From Actinomycetota bacterium (GTDB taxonomy: Bacteria; Actinomycetota; Actinomycetes; Acidothermales; Acidothermaceae): 21,768 nt of DNA. The stretch is taken from NCBI GenBank assembly GCA_003134755.1, contig PLCK01000096.1, positions 1 through 21,768 of the forward strand, in the 5' to 3' direction. Positions within the stretch are counted from its first letter, which is position 1, and each line of letters begins with the position of its first letter. This document shows, in pieces, positions 7,499 through 15,004 of the stretch. Made by a program: the position numbers and the translations under genes. The notes below the pieces were generated by a model. That model did not search any database and was not told the origin of the DNA. It saw only the letters and a program-made list of their open reading frames with translations.

Positions 7499-8109
7499 GC
7501 CACTCTCTTCCAGCCTTCGCCGTCACCTGGGACTACCGGTGCCCATTCGCCCGCAACGCCCACGAGCACATCCTCACCGGGCTCGCCGCGGGCGCCGACT
7601 GGAACGTCAGGTTCCTGGCCTTCTCGCTTGGTCAGGTCCACGTCGCCGAGGGCGAGCCGAGCGTGTGGGACAAGCCGGAGCAAGACACCGGAATCATCGC
7701 ACTGCAGGCCGGGGTCGTCGTCCGCGACCTCTACCCCGAACTGTTTCCCGCGGTCCATCGTGGGCTGTTCGCTGCCCGCCACGACGACGCCCTACATCTC
7801 GAAGATCGGGCGGTTGTCAGCGCGGTGCTCGAGCGCCACGGCGTTCCGGTAGACGTCGTGTTCGGCCGGATCGACGACGGATCGGCGCTTGCGACTGTCC
7901 GAGCCGAACACGAGGGGTTCGCCGAGTCGCACAGCGTGTGGGGCGTGCCGACGTTCATCGTCGACGACCAGGCGGTCTTCATCCGGTTCATGCATCGTTC
8001 ACCGGACGGCGCTGACGCCGCGGCGTCCATCGAGACGATGGAGCGTGCAGTCAGCCTCATCGGCTGGACTGACCTGAACGAGTTCAAGCACACCTCGGTG
8101 GCGCGCTGA
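7495..8109 (+). CDS. DsbA-family thioredoxin-fold protein (FrnE / mycothiol-dependent type)
   Basis: 204 aa. The opening strand ends in WDYRCPFAR: a single Cys16 in CPFA where DsbA has CxxC, so a one-cysteine, low-molecular-weight-thiol-dependent mechanism is likely. The cis-proline loop is GVPT (150-153), as in DsbA and GST-kappa folds. An all-helical insert lies between. No signal peptide is visible, so it is cytoplasmic. Related actinobacterial proteins include the mycothiol-dependent Rv2466c of M. tuberculosis. ATGA coupling to the cysteine-rich Rsm22 gene suggests linked expression. The substrate is unknown. Confidence 0.82.
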   Translation: MSHSLPAFAVTWDYRCPFARNAHEHILTGLAAGADWNVRFLAFSLGQVHVAEGEPSVWDKPEQDTGIIALQAGVVVRDLYPELFPAVHRGLFAARHDDALHLEDRAVVSAVLERHGVPVDVVFGRIDDGSALATVRAEHEGFAESHSVWGVPTFIVDDQAVFIRFMHRSPDGADAAASIETMERAVSLIGWTDLNEFKHTSVAR

Positions 8110-8121
8110 CCGCGAGCCGGT

Positions 8122-8135
8122 GGCGCTACGGCGCC
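8122..8135. terminator. UNCG-type hairpin between convergent genes
   Basis: GGCGC-TACG-GCGCC forms a 5-bp GC stem closed on a C(UACG)G tetraloop, an unusually stable loop class. It begins 12 nt past the DsbA-like stop and covers the stop codon of the opposing methyltransferase gene. It may end plus-strand transcription. No T-run is present. Confidence 0.35.
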
Positions 8136-8899
8136 GGCGCGCGGGTGACGTGGTAGTACCGACTTTCGACTCCGCCGTGGTCGGGCTCGGTCTCTTGCGA
8201 ACTGAGCACCCGGCTGCCGGCGGCCGAGATCACCGCGAGGACCCGCTCATACGACAATGCGGTCATCGGCATCGCCGGGGTCCATCCCAACCTGCGATAC
8301 AACCAATACGGACTCACGCCAAGGCGTCGCAATGTGGTGGCCAATCGAGTGCGGGGCCGCAACAACGACCGCCACGTACGAGCCGGCGCCGGCGGCACGT
8401 GCGTCGGCAACTGAAAGATCAGCAGGCCGTCCGGCGCCAGCACCCGAACGAACTCGCGAAGATAAGTCTCGATTCCCGTTGCCGACGGAACGTGCTGTAG
8501 CGCCAGCAAGCTGAGAACGACGTCGAAGGTGCCATCAGCGAATGCACGCAGATCGTCATCGCGCAGCACGACGAACTCACAACCGGCGACTGCGCGATTG
8601 AGGCTACGCGCCTCGGCGACCATGCTCTCCGCGATATCCAGCCCGGTGACGTGCTGAACGTGCTGGGCGAGTGCTCGACTCAGACGACCTACGCCGCATC
8701 CGAAATCGAGACCGGCCACTGTTCTCGCTGGAACGCCGAACCGTCGGCCTTCCTCCCACAGCGCGTCGACGATCCGCCGCCCGGAGTCGAAAAATGCGTC
8801 GATGTCCCAGTTGCCGTTGCGGCCGTCCGGTTCGGTGAGGACGGCCCAGAGCGGGTCGACGCGACCCCAGTCCTCCCACGCTCTTCTGTTCTCGCGCAT
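8126..8899 (-). CDS. Class I SAM-dependent methyltransferase
   Basis: 257 aa. Motif I is LDFGCGVGRLSRAL, followed by an acidic end of beta 2 (VTGLDIAESMV), a motif II-like block (FDVVLSLLALQHVP) and VRVLAPDGLLIFQLP, the order of Methyltransf_11/25 proteins. The substrate is unknown. The ATG at 8899 was chosen: the frame continues upstream another 59 codons, but that part overlaps the divergent promoter and lacks family sequence, while TACGCT lies 5 nt before this ATG. It converges on the DsbA-like gene, and its neighbour across the promoter is a second methyltransferase-like gene. Confidence 0.85.
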   Translation of the reverse strand: MRENRRAWEDWGRVDPLWAVLTEPDGRNGNWDIDAFFDSGRRIVDALWEEGRRFGVPARTVAGLDFGCGVGRLSRALAQHVQHVTGLDIAESMVAEARSLNRAVAGCEFVVLRDDDLRAFADGTFDVVLSLLALQHVPSATGIETYLREFVRVLAPDGLLIFQLPTHVPPAPARTWRSLLRPRTRLATTLRRLGVSPYWLYRRLGWTPAMPMTALSYERVLAVISAAGSRVLSSQETEPDHGGVESRYYHVTRAPAP

Positions 8900-8904
8900 A
8901 GCTG

Positions 8905-8910
8905 AGCGTA
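8905..8910 (-). promoter_or_regulatory. Possible -10 box for the 257-aa methyltransferase gene
   Basis: TACGCT on the minus strand is 5 nt before the ATG. It matches TANNNT, has no clear -35 partner and suits a leaderless start. Confidence 0.25.
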
Positions 8911-8982
8911 TGGCCTTCGACTCCAGTTCTGGGGTAGAGCGGGTCGTGCGCGTTTCCGCCGAGTCTCCTCGTGAACTCCTCG

Positions 8983-9004
8983 TATAGTGACCACCTCGTA
9001 CGAG
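8983..9004 (+). promoter_or_regulatory. Promoter -10 (TATAGT) and adjoining palindrome for the 311-aa methyltransferase gene
   Basis: TATAGT at 8983-8988 is a near-consensus -10. The expected start of transcription, about 8995, coincides with a perfect 10-bp palindrome, CTCGTACGAG (8995-9004), which could be an operator. GGAGG at 9039-9043 then serves as ribosome-binding site 4 nt before the ATG. Confidence 0.45.
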
Positions 9005-9047
9005 TCTTGTCGGACGGCCCGGAGGCCGGGCGACGTATGGAGGCCCG

Positions 9048-9983
9048 ATGAACAGATCACTGCGACGGATCGGCATGGCAGTGCCGCCGATCCGCCGACT
9101 CGTCGAGGATCGGGACCGCTACCGGCTCGAGTCCCAGGTCCGTGACGCACAATATGGGCGCTGGCCACCGGGCCACTTCTACTCCCCGCTGCCTGACCTT
9201 GCCGACGTCCGAGCGCGCGAGTCGGAGATCTTCTTCGACCGCACCAGTGTTCCAGCCATCGATCTTCGCGTCGAAGAACAGCTGAGACTGATCTCAGAGA
9301 TTGCCCCTTACTCCAACCCGATTCAATTCCCGACCGAGCGTGGCACGCGCTTCCGCTTCAACTACGAGAACGGTTTCTTCGACTACGGGGACGCCGCTCT
9401 GTTGACCGGCATGCTCGGCCGGTTCGCCTCGAAGAGGGTTGTAGAGGTCGGGTCTGGATTCTCCTCGGCTCTGATGCTCGACTATTCCGAGCATTGCCGC
9501 GAGGGCGCGATGGACCTCACGTTCATCGAGCCCTACCCCGACAGCATGTTGCGAGGACTGCTTCGAGCAGAAGACGCCGAGCGCTGCCGGGTCATCGAAG
9601 CACCGGTCCAGACCGTGCCGCTCGAGGTTTTCGCTCAGCTCGAGGCCAACGACCTGCTGTTCATCGATTCGAGTCACGTCTCGCGGATCGGCAGCGACGT
9701 GAACTATCTGTTCTTCGAGGTGCTGCCGATGCTGGCCGTCGGCGTGATCGTGCACATTCACGACATCTTCTATCCGTTCGAATACATACCGGAGTGGGTT
9801 TACGAGGGCCGAGCTTGGAATGAGGCCTACCTGCTCCGTGCCTTCCTGACGTTCAACGACAGTTATGAGATCCGGCTCTTCAGCTCCTACCTCTACAACC
9901 ACCACCGCGCGACGGTCGCCGCCGCGATGCCGCTGTGGCCACGTAATGCCGGAGCTGGCATCTATCTGCAACGAACCCGCTAA
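9048..9983 (+). CDS. Methyltransf_24-type class I SAM-dependent methyltransferase
   Basis: 311 aa with a basic N-terminus. The SAM-binding motif is VVEVGSGFSSAL (about residues 131-142), followed by FIEPYP at the end of beta 2. A later acidic/His block (LLFIDSSHV, then VIVHIHDIFYPFEYIPEW) is typical of Methyltransf_24 and neighbouring sugar- or cephalosporin-modifying enzymes that use a metal at that site. The substrate is unknown. The ATG is set by GGAGG upstream. It is divergent from the other methyltransferase. Nothing nearby shows a biosynthetic cluster. Confidence 0.85.
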   Translation: MNRSLRRIGMAVPPIRRLVEDRDRYRLESQVRDAQYGRWPPGHFYSPLPDLADVRARESEIFFDRTSVPAIDLRVEEQLRLISEIAPYSNPIQFPTERGTRFRFNYENGFFDYGDAALLTGMLGRFASKRVVEVGSGFSSALMLDYSEHCREGAMDLTFIEPYPDSMLRGLLRAEDAERCRVIEAPVQTVPLEVFAQLEANDLLFIDSSHVSRIGSDVNYLFFEVLPMLAVGVIVHIHDIFYPFEYIPEWVYEGRAWNEAYLLRAFLTFNDSYEIRLFSSYLYNHHRATVAAAMPLWPRNAGAGIYLQRTR

Positions 9984-10024
9984 GCCCTCCCGACGGCGGC
10001 TCAGCCGATCGAACTCGCCAACAC

Positions 10025-10030
10025 TAAACT
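10025..10030 (+). promoter_or_regulatory. Putative -10 box (leaderless) for the carbonic anhydrase gene
   Basis: TAAACT is 7 nt before the GTG start, with no ribosome-binding site between. No obvious -35 is seen. Confidence 0.4.
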
Positions 10031-10037
10031 GCCAAGC

Positions 10038-10541
10038 GTGACAGCCCGCAGCTCCAGCTTCGACGACGTGTTGGCCGCGAACGCGGTGTACGCCGGACAG
10101 TTCCGCTCCGCTGGCCTGGAGGCACGCGCAGCCAAGGGGCTCGGCGTCCTGACCTGTATGGACTCCCGGATCGACCCGCTCGGCATGCTCGGTCTGGTGC
10201 CCGGCGACGCGAAGATCCTGCGCAACGCCGGAGCCCGAGTGACGGACGACGTGTTGCGGACGCTCGTCCTCGCGTCGTACCTCCTCGGCGTCGAGCGCAT
10301 GATGGTGGTTGCACACACGAGTTGCCGGATGGCGGACACCACCGAAGCGGAGGTCCACCAGGCAGTACTCGACGCTGGCGGCCCTGACACCCGAAGCATG
10401 TCGTTCCTCACGGCGGACGATCAGCACGAAGCGTTGCGCGAGGATGTCCAGCGAATCCGGTCGTCACCCTTCCTCAGTCACGTCGTGGTCGGCGGGTTCC
10501 TGCTCGATCTCGAGACCGGTCGGCTGGACTCAATCTGCTGA
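10038..10541 (+). CDS. Beta-class carbonic anhydrase
   Basis: 167 aa, GTG start. The zinc site reads Cys40 in CMDSR with its Asp42-Arg44 dyad, and His93/Cys96 in HTSC. The segment KILRNAGARVTDDVLRTL is diagnostic of beta carbonic anhydrases, and the length is close to mycobacterial Rv1284 (about 163 aa). It interconverts CO2 and bicarbonate in the cytoplasm, supplying bicarbonate for carboxylases and for pH balance. Its last 68 bp overlap the 3' end of the opposing psuK-like gene, so the two transcripts are antisense there. Confidence 0.93.
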   Translation: MTARSSSFDDVLAANAVYAGQFRSAGLEARAAKGLGVLTCMDSRIDPLGMLGLVPGDAKILRNAGARVTDDVLRTLVLASYLLGVERMMVVAHTSCRMADTTEAEVHQAVLDAGGPDTRSMSFLTADDQHEALREDVQRIRSSPFLSHVVVGGFLLDLETGRLDSIC

Positions 10542-11445
10542 CGACACCCCGGTCGGGCGGGCGGCCGCCGAGGGTCGCTACGGCCAGCGCGGCCAGCGCG
10601 ACGCCTCGACGCGCCGCGACCGATGGCGGTTCGCCCTCGAGCCAGCCGGCCAGGAAGCCTGCGCAGAACGCATCTCCGGCTCCTGTCGGGTCGATGACGG
10701 ACGCCGCAACTGGCGGTATCAACTCGGGCCGGCCGCTGTCGTCGGCACTTACGAGCACCCCGCCCGATCCGAGCTTCAGCGCGACAACCTTGTAGTGCTC
10801 GCGCAGCGCAGCGACGACCTCGGCGGGCTCTAGGCATCCGGCGAGCACTCGCCCCTCGTCGAGGTTGGGGAGGCAGACCGCCGCGTCTCGCGTGCAGGCG
10901 AGAAAGCTCGCCGCACCAAGCTGTTCGAGGTAGGCGGCCGAGCACGGGTCGACGGTAACTGCGATGCCACGGCGTCGAGATTCGTCGATCAGGGTGACCA
11001 GGGCTGACCGCGGGCCTTCGGCGAAGAGTGCGTAGCCGTTCACGTGCAGCACATCGATGCCGTCGAGCAACGACAGCGGCAAGTCGGACGCCGTCAGGCG
11101 CAGGTTCGCACCGCGGTCGGTGTACATCGTGCGGCCGCCCTCGGCGTCCAGCAGCACGACGATTGTGCCCGTCGGAACGTCGTGATCAGGAATGAGCATC
11201 GCCTCGACACCGAAGCTCTCGAGTTCGATGCGATGGCGCTCGACGTCGGCCGCCGCAACCCTGGCGACGAACCGCACGGCGACACCTGCCGAGCCGAGCC
11301 ATGCGGCCTGATTCGCGCCCGAACCGCCCGCAGTGTGCCGGATCCGCGACGTCGTGTCGCTGTCGCGGGTGACCTGATCGAGCGGTGTCACCACGATGTC
11401 GTCGATCACATCGCCGACCACGAGAACTCGGTGCGCGGCGTTCAC
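10474..11445 (-). CDS. psuK: PfkB-family carbohydrate kinase, probable pseudouridine kinase
   Basis: 323 aa. The ribokinase-fold signatures are GGSGANQAAWLG near the N-terminus and DPTGAGDAFCAGF near the C-terminus, with Asp258 of GAGD as the catalytic base. It follows the pseudouridine-5'-phosphate glycosidase gene by only 7 bp, which makes pseudouridine the likely substrate: it would form pseudouridine 5'-phosphate for the glycosidase. Ribose or another nucleoside is not excluded. The GTG at 11445 fits the family start (VNAAHRVLVVGDV); no ribosome-binding site is visible, so reinitiation after psuG is likely. The last 30 or so residues run past the usual family end and overlap the carbonic anhydrase gene. 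Confidence 0.82.
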   Translation of the reverse strand: MNAAHRVLVVGDVIDDIVVTPLDQVTRDSDTTSRIRHTAGGSGANQAAWLGSAGVAVRFVARVAAADVERHRIELESFGVEAMLIPDHDVPTGTIVVLLDAEGGRTMYTDRGANLRLTASDLPLSLLDGIDVLHVNGYALFAEGPRSALVTLIDESRRRGIAVTVDPCSAAYLEQLGAASFLACTRDAAVCLPNLDEGRVLAGCLEPAEVVAALREHYKVVALKLGSGGVLVSADDSGRPELIPPVAASVIDPTGAGDAFCAGFLAGWLEGEPPSVAARRGVALAALAVATLGGRPPDRGVVSRLSPADRSRDRAGTRRPRRD

Positions 11446-11452
11446 ACGCGGC

Positions 11453-12373
11453 TCACGTCGCGGCGAGCGCGGACCAGGCGATGGCGATCGCGCCCGCCAC
11501 GGCGACATTGTTCTTGGCCAGGTCGAGATTCACCACGAGTGAGCGCCCGCCACTCTCGCGCTGGAAGTAGTCGAGCAGGAACGGACTCACGGCCTTGCCG
11601 TGCAGGCCTGCTTCGTCGGCCGCCTGCAGAGCTTGGATCAGCAGCCGGTCATGGACGTCGGGATCGAGTTGCTGCTCGAGCGGCACCGGATTCGCGACGA
11701 TGAGCGCGCTGTGTGAGCCGAGCTCGTCGCCCGCATACATGATGGCCGCAACCTCGTCAGGTGAGTCGAACCGCCACTCGAGCGGAAAACCCGAGTCGTT
11801 CAAGTAGAACGCCGGGAACTTGTTGGTCCGATAGCCGACGACTGCAACGTTCAGGGTCTCGAGACGTTCAAGGGTTGCCGGTATGTCGAGGATCGACTTC
11901 ACTCCCGCACACACGACCGTGACGCGGGTGCGCGAAAGGGTGACGAGGTCGGCCGACTCGTCGAACGACTCGTGCGCCGAGCGATGGACGCCGCCAAGAC
12001 CCCCGGTGGCGAACACTCGGACGCCGGCGAGCGCGGCGAGCGTAGAGGTCGCGGCCACCGTCGTCGCGCCACTCGACTTGCGGCCGACCGCGACGGCGAG
12101 GTCGCGGCTGCTGACCTTGGGAATGTCGACGTCGGACGCGATCCGCTCGAGTTCGGTCTCGTCAAGACCAACAGTCGGGACGCCGTCGATGACCGCGATC
12201 GTCGCCGGCACCACGCCTTGCCGGGTCAGGATCGCTTCGAAGTCGTGTGCTGCCTGCAGGTTGCTCGGGCGCGGCAGCCCGTGAGCGATGATCGTCGACT
12301 CCAACGCGACGACCGGCCGCCCATCGGCGAGCGCAGCACGAACCGGTTCGGAGACTTTCACCAACGGCGCCAC
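11453..12373 (-). CDS. psuG: Pseudouridine-5'-phosphate glycosidase
   Basis: 306 aa, normal for the family. The conserved N-terminal motif is ALESTIIAHGLPRP (Glu25). Lys86 in KVSSRDL, Asp142 and the probable Schiff-base Lys159 (CAGVKSILD) match the E. coli active site. GGLGGVHR and the C-terminal NLDLAKNN are also family blocks. The enzyme splits the C-C glycosidic bond of pseudouridine 5'-phosphate to uracil and ribose 5-phosphate. The GTG start is preceded by GGGAG, 7 nt upstream inside the last codons of guaA; the gap to guaA is 4 bp. It is the middle gene of a guaA-psuG-psuK operon. Confidence 0.95.
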   Translation of the reverse strand: MAPLVKVSEPVRAALADGRPVVALESTIIAHGLPRPSNLQAAHDFEAILTRQGVVPATIAVIDGVPTVGLDETELERIASDVDIPKVSSRDLAVAVGRKSSGATTVAATSTLAALAGVRVFATGGLGGVHRSAHESFDESADLVTLSRTRVTVVCAGVKSILDIPATLERLETLNVAVVGYRTNKFPAFYLNDSGFPLEWRFDSPDEVAAIMYAGDELGSHSALIVANPVPLEQQLDPDVHDRLLIQALQAADEAGLHGKAVSPFLLDYFQRESGGRSLVVNLDLAKNNVAVAGAIAIAWSALAAT

Positions 12374-12377
12374 GCAG

Positions 12378-13946
12378 TTACTCCCACTCGATGGTGCCGG
12401 GCGGCTTGCTGGTGATGTCGAGCACGACCCGGTTCACCTCGCGGACTTCGTTGGTGATGCGGGTCGAGATGCGAGCCAGCACGTCGTAGGGCACGCGTGA
12501 CCAGTCGGCTGTCATCGCATCCTCTGAAGACACCGGCCGCAGCACGATCGGGTGGCCGTAGGTACGGCCGTCGCCCTGCACACCCACCGAACGGACGTCG
12601 GCGAGCAGCACCACAGGGCACTGCCAGATCTCGCGATCGAGGCCGGCGTTCGTCAGCTCCTCGCGAACGATGGCGTCGGCCTCCTGCAACGTCGACAGCC
12701 GCTCGGCCGTGATCTCACCGATGATGCGAACGGCAAGCCCGGGACCAGGAAATGGCTGCCGCCAGACAAGAGCATCGGGCAGCCCGAGTTCCGCTCCGAC
12801 TGCGCGCACCTCGTCCTTGAACAGCGTGCGCAGCGGCTCGACCAACGCGAACTGCAAATCGTCGGGCAGGCCGCCGACGTTGTGATGTGACTTGATGTTC
12901 GCCGTGCCGGTGCCGCCGCCGGACTCGACGACGTCCGGATAAAGCGTGCCCTGCACGAGGAAGTCGACCGGCGCTTCGGCACTGATCTCGCGGGCGGCAG
13001 CCTCGAACGCACGGATGAACTCGCGACCGATGATCTTCCGCTTGGTCTCCGGGTCGCTCACACCGGCCAGTGCTGCAAGGAACGTCGAGGCCGCGTCGAC
13101 CACGTGTAGACGCACGCCGGTCGACGCGACGAAATCGCGCTCGACTTGCTCGGCTTCGCCCTTGCGCAGCAGCCCGTGGTCTACGAAGACACACGTCAGT
13201 TGGGGACCGACTGCGCGCTGCACCAAAGCCGCGGCCACTGCGGAATCGACGCCACCCGACAGGCCGCAGATCACCCGGCCGGTTCCGACCTGTGCGCGGA
13301 TGCGCTCGACCTGTTCGGCAACGATCCCGGACGTCGTCCAGCTCGGCTCAATGCCCGCGACGTCACGCAAGAAGCGCCGCAAAACAGTCTGGCCGTGTTC
13401 GGTGTGCCGCACCTCGGGATGGAACTGCACGCCAGCAAGTCGACGCGAGAGATCCTCGAAGGCGGCGACCGGTGAACCGTCGGACGTCGCGGTCACGGTG
13501 AATCCGGCTGGCGCTGCCGTCACCGAATCTCCGTGCGACATCCAGACCGACTGCTGCGCCGGCAGTTCCTTGAGCAACACGCCCTCGGACGACGGCACGA
13601 TGGTGACTTTCGTGCCGCCGAATTCGGCTAGCTCGGTGCGTTCGACCACGCCCCCAAGAGCACGCGCCATTGCCTGAAACCCGTAGCAGATACCGAAAAC
13701 CGGAATACCGACGTCGAAAAGCTCGGGGTCGACGAACGGCGCACCGTCGGCGTAGACCGACGACGGGCCGCCGGAAAGGATAATCGCGGCCGGCCTGCGG
13801 GCGACGATCTCGGCGACCGGCATCGTATGCGGAACAATCTCGCTGTAGACGTCGGCCTCGCGCACCCGGCGCGCGATCAGTTGCGCGTACTGGGCGCCGA
13901 AATCGACGACGAGGACGGTCGGGTTGTCGGCAGTGGGCCTGCTCAA
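12378..13946 (-). CDS. guaA: GMP synthase (glutamine-hydrolysing)
   Basis: 522 aa, close to the usual 525. The class I glutamine amidotransferase domain has Cys87 (GICYGFQ) and His176/Glu178 (QFHPE). The ATP pyrophosphatase domain has the PP-loop SGGVDS (230-235). The dimerisation domain ends ITSKPPGTIEWE. It converts XMP, ATP and glutamine to GMP. The start is TTG: between the upstream in-frame stop at 13985-13983 and the first conserved residues there is no ATG or GTG. It is the first gene of an operon with psuG and psuK, tightly spaced. The promoter candidate is TAGACT at 13985-13980. Confidence 0.97.
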   Translation of the reverse strand: MSRPTADNPTVLVVDFGAQYAQLIARRVREADVYSEIVPHTMPVAEIVARRPAAIILSGGPSSVYADGAPFVDPELFDVGIPVFGICYGFQAMARALGGVVERTELAEFGGTKVTIVPSSEGVLLKELPAQQSVWMSHGDSVTAAPAGFTVTATSDGSPVAAFEDLSRRLAGVQFHPEVRHTEHGQTVLRRFLRDVAGIEPSWTTSGIVAEQVERIRAQVGTGRVICGLSGGVDSAVAAALVQRAVGPQLTCVFVDHGLLRKGEAEQVERDFVASTGVRLHVVDAASTFLAALAGVSDPETKRKIIGREFIRAFEAAAREISAEAPVDFLVQGTLYPDVVESGGGTGTANIKSHHNVGGLPDDLQFALVEPLRTLFKDEVRAVGAELGLPDALVWRQPFPGPGLAVRIIGEITAERLSTLQEADAIVREELTNAGLDREIWQCPVVLLADVRSVGVQGDGRTYGHPIVLRPVSSEDAMTADWSRVPYDVLARISTRITNEVREVNRVVLDITSKPPGTIEWE

Positions 13947-13979
13947 GCCAACTCGCTTTCGACGTCGGGATATCGGTCG

Positions 13980-13985
13980 AGTCTA
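13980..13985 (-). promoter_or_regulatory. Putative -10 box of the guaA-psuG-psuK operon
   Basis: TAGACT on the minus strand matches TANNNT and would give a leader of about 25-30 nt before the TTG start. Its first three bases are also the in-frame stop that bounds the reading frame. The -35 region is weak. Confidence 0.4.
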
Positions 13986-14047
13986 GTGCCGTAGCAGGCC
14001 CGGAATCGGCTCGACGCCGTTGGGGAGTCCTGACACAGTGGCGCACT

Positions 14048-15001
14048 ATGGCGAACCTCGAACTTGTGACTGCCGCGGACGTGCAGCTCATGCAGGGTCT
14101 GGCGCAACGTGTCACCGCCATCCGTCCGGACCTCGTGAACAGCGACGCGTCGTTCGGCGAGCTGGCCTGGACCTGGGGCAAGGGCCACGCCAGCGACGGC
14201 GCAAGCTGGCCTCGTCGGCTGTGGTTCGCCGGCGGAGATCTGGTGGCCTGGAGCTGGGCCTATCTTCCGCACCAGGTCAGGCGAAGCGACGGGTCGGTGA
14301 AGGACGTCACCGGCGCCTATCTGGCGTATCAGTACGATCCCGACCACGCCGGGCTGGTTGACGAGGTGATCGACTGGTACGACGCAACGGCCGCGGACCT
14401 CGAGCGGACCGTGCTGCCCAGCGCCGCCGACGAGTTCGCTCTGAAGCGATGGGCGGCGCACGGCTATGAGACCGACCCGGCGTCGCTCGGCGACACCGCG
14501 TGCTGGACCCAACTCAACCAGCGCGACCTCACCGACATCGAACAGCCGACGCTGCCAGCCGGATTCCGGTTCCGCACCGCCGACGAGGTCGGGCCGAAGG
14601 CCGCGGTCCAGGCCCATATCGACGCCTGGGCTCCGTCGACGTACACGGCCGAGGGCTATGAAGGCGTCCGGCAGACGGCGACGTACCGCGGCGACCTACA
14701 CATCCTGGTGGAGGCGCCGGACGCGACGATGGCATCGTCGACCATCATGTGGCTCGATGAAGCGAACAAGACCGCTGAGTTCGAACCGGTCGGAACGCAT
14801 CCGGACTACCGGCGGATGGGGCTGGGAAGGGCGTTGCTTCTGCAGGGGATGCAGTTGGCGCGCGCGGCCGGGGCCATCCATACGACAGTCGCCTGCCTGG
14901 GCGCGCCGGGACATCCCGCGGCGCGCGGGCTGTACTACAGCGTCGGGTTCCGTGAGTTCTCGCGGGACGCGCCGCTCATCAAATACAAGACCGCGGGCTG
15001 A
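14048..15001 (+). CDS. GNAT-family N-acetyltransferase
   Basis: 317 aa. The C-terminal half has the acetyl-CoA loop of GNAT enzymes (VGTHPDYRRMGLGRALL, with RxxGxG, about residues 245-261) followed by a helix and GLYYSVGFREF. The N-terminal half (about 1-150) looks like a second, degenerate GNAT fold lacking the loop, as in tandem GNAT proteins such as mycothiol synthase, but I see no specific MshD evidence. The acceptor is unknown. It is divergent from guaA and stops 3 bp from the opposing MFS gene. Confidence 0.85.
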   Translation: MANLELVTAADVQLMQGLAQRVTAIRPDLVNSDASFGELAWTWGKGHASDGASWPRRLWFAGGDLVAWSWAYLPHQVRRSDGSVKDVTGAYLAYQYDPDHAGLVDEVIDWYDATAADLERTVLPSAADEFALKRWAAHGYETDPASLGDTACWTQLNQRDLTDIEQPTLPAGFRFRTADEVGPKAAVQAHIDAWAPSTYTAEGYEGVRQTATYRGDLHILVEAPDATMASSTIMWLDEANKTAEFEPVGTHPDYRRMGLGRALLLQGMQLARAAGAIHTTVACLGAPGHPAARGLYYSVGFREFSRDAPLIKYKTAG

Positions 15002-15004
15002 GGA

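Noticed and set aside
8126..9983. Start of a natural-product cluster (two methyltransferases, with acetyltransferase and exporter further on)
   Set aside because: No synthase, synthetase, terpene cyclase or precursor peptide is present, and housekeeping genes (carbonic anhydrase, guaA) lie in between.
9294..10427. 377-codon minus-strand open frame across the methyltransferase and carbonic anhydrase genes
   Set aside because: It covers two recognised plus-strand genes and the gap between them, and its product resembles no family.
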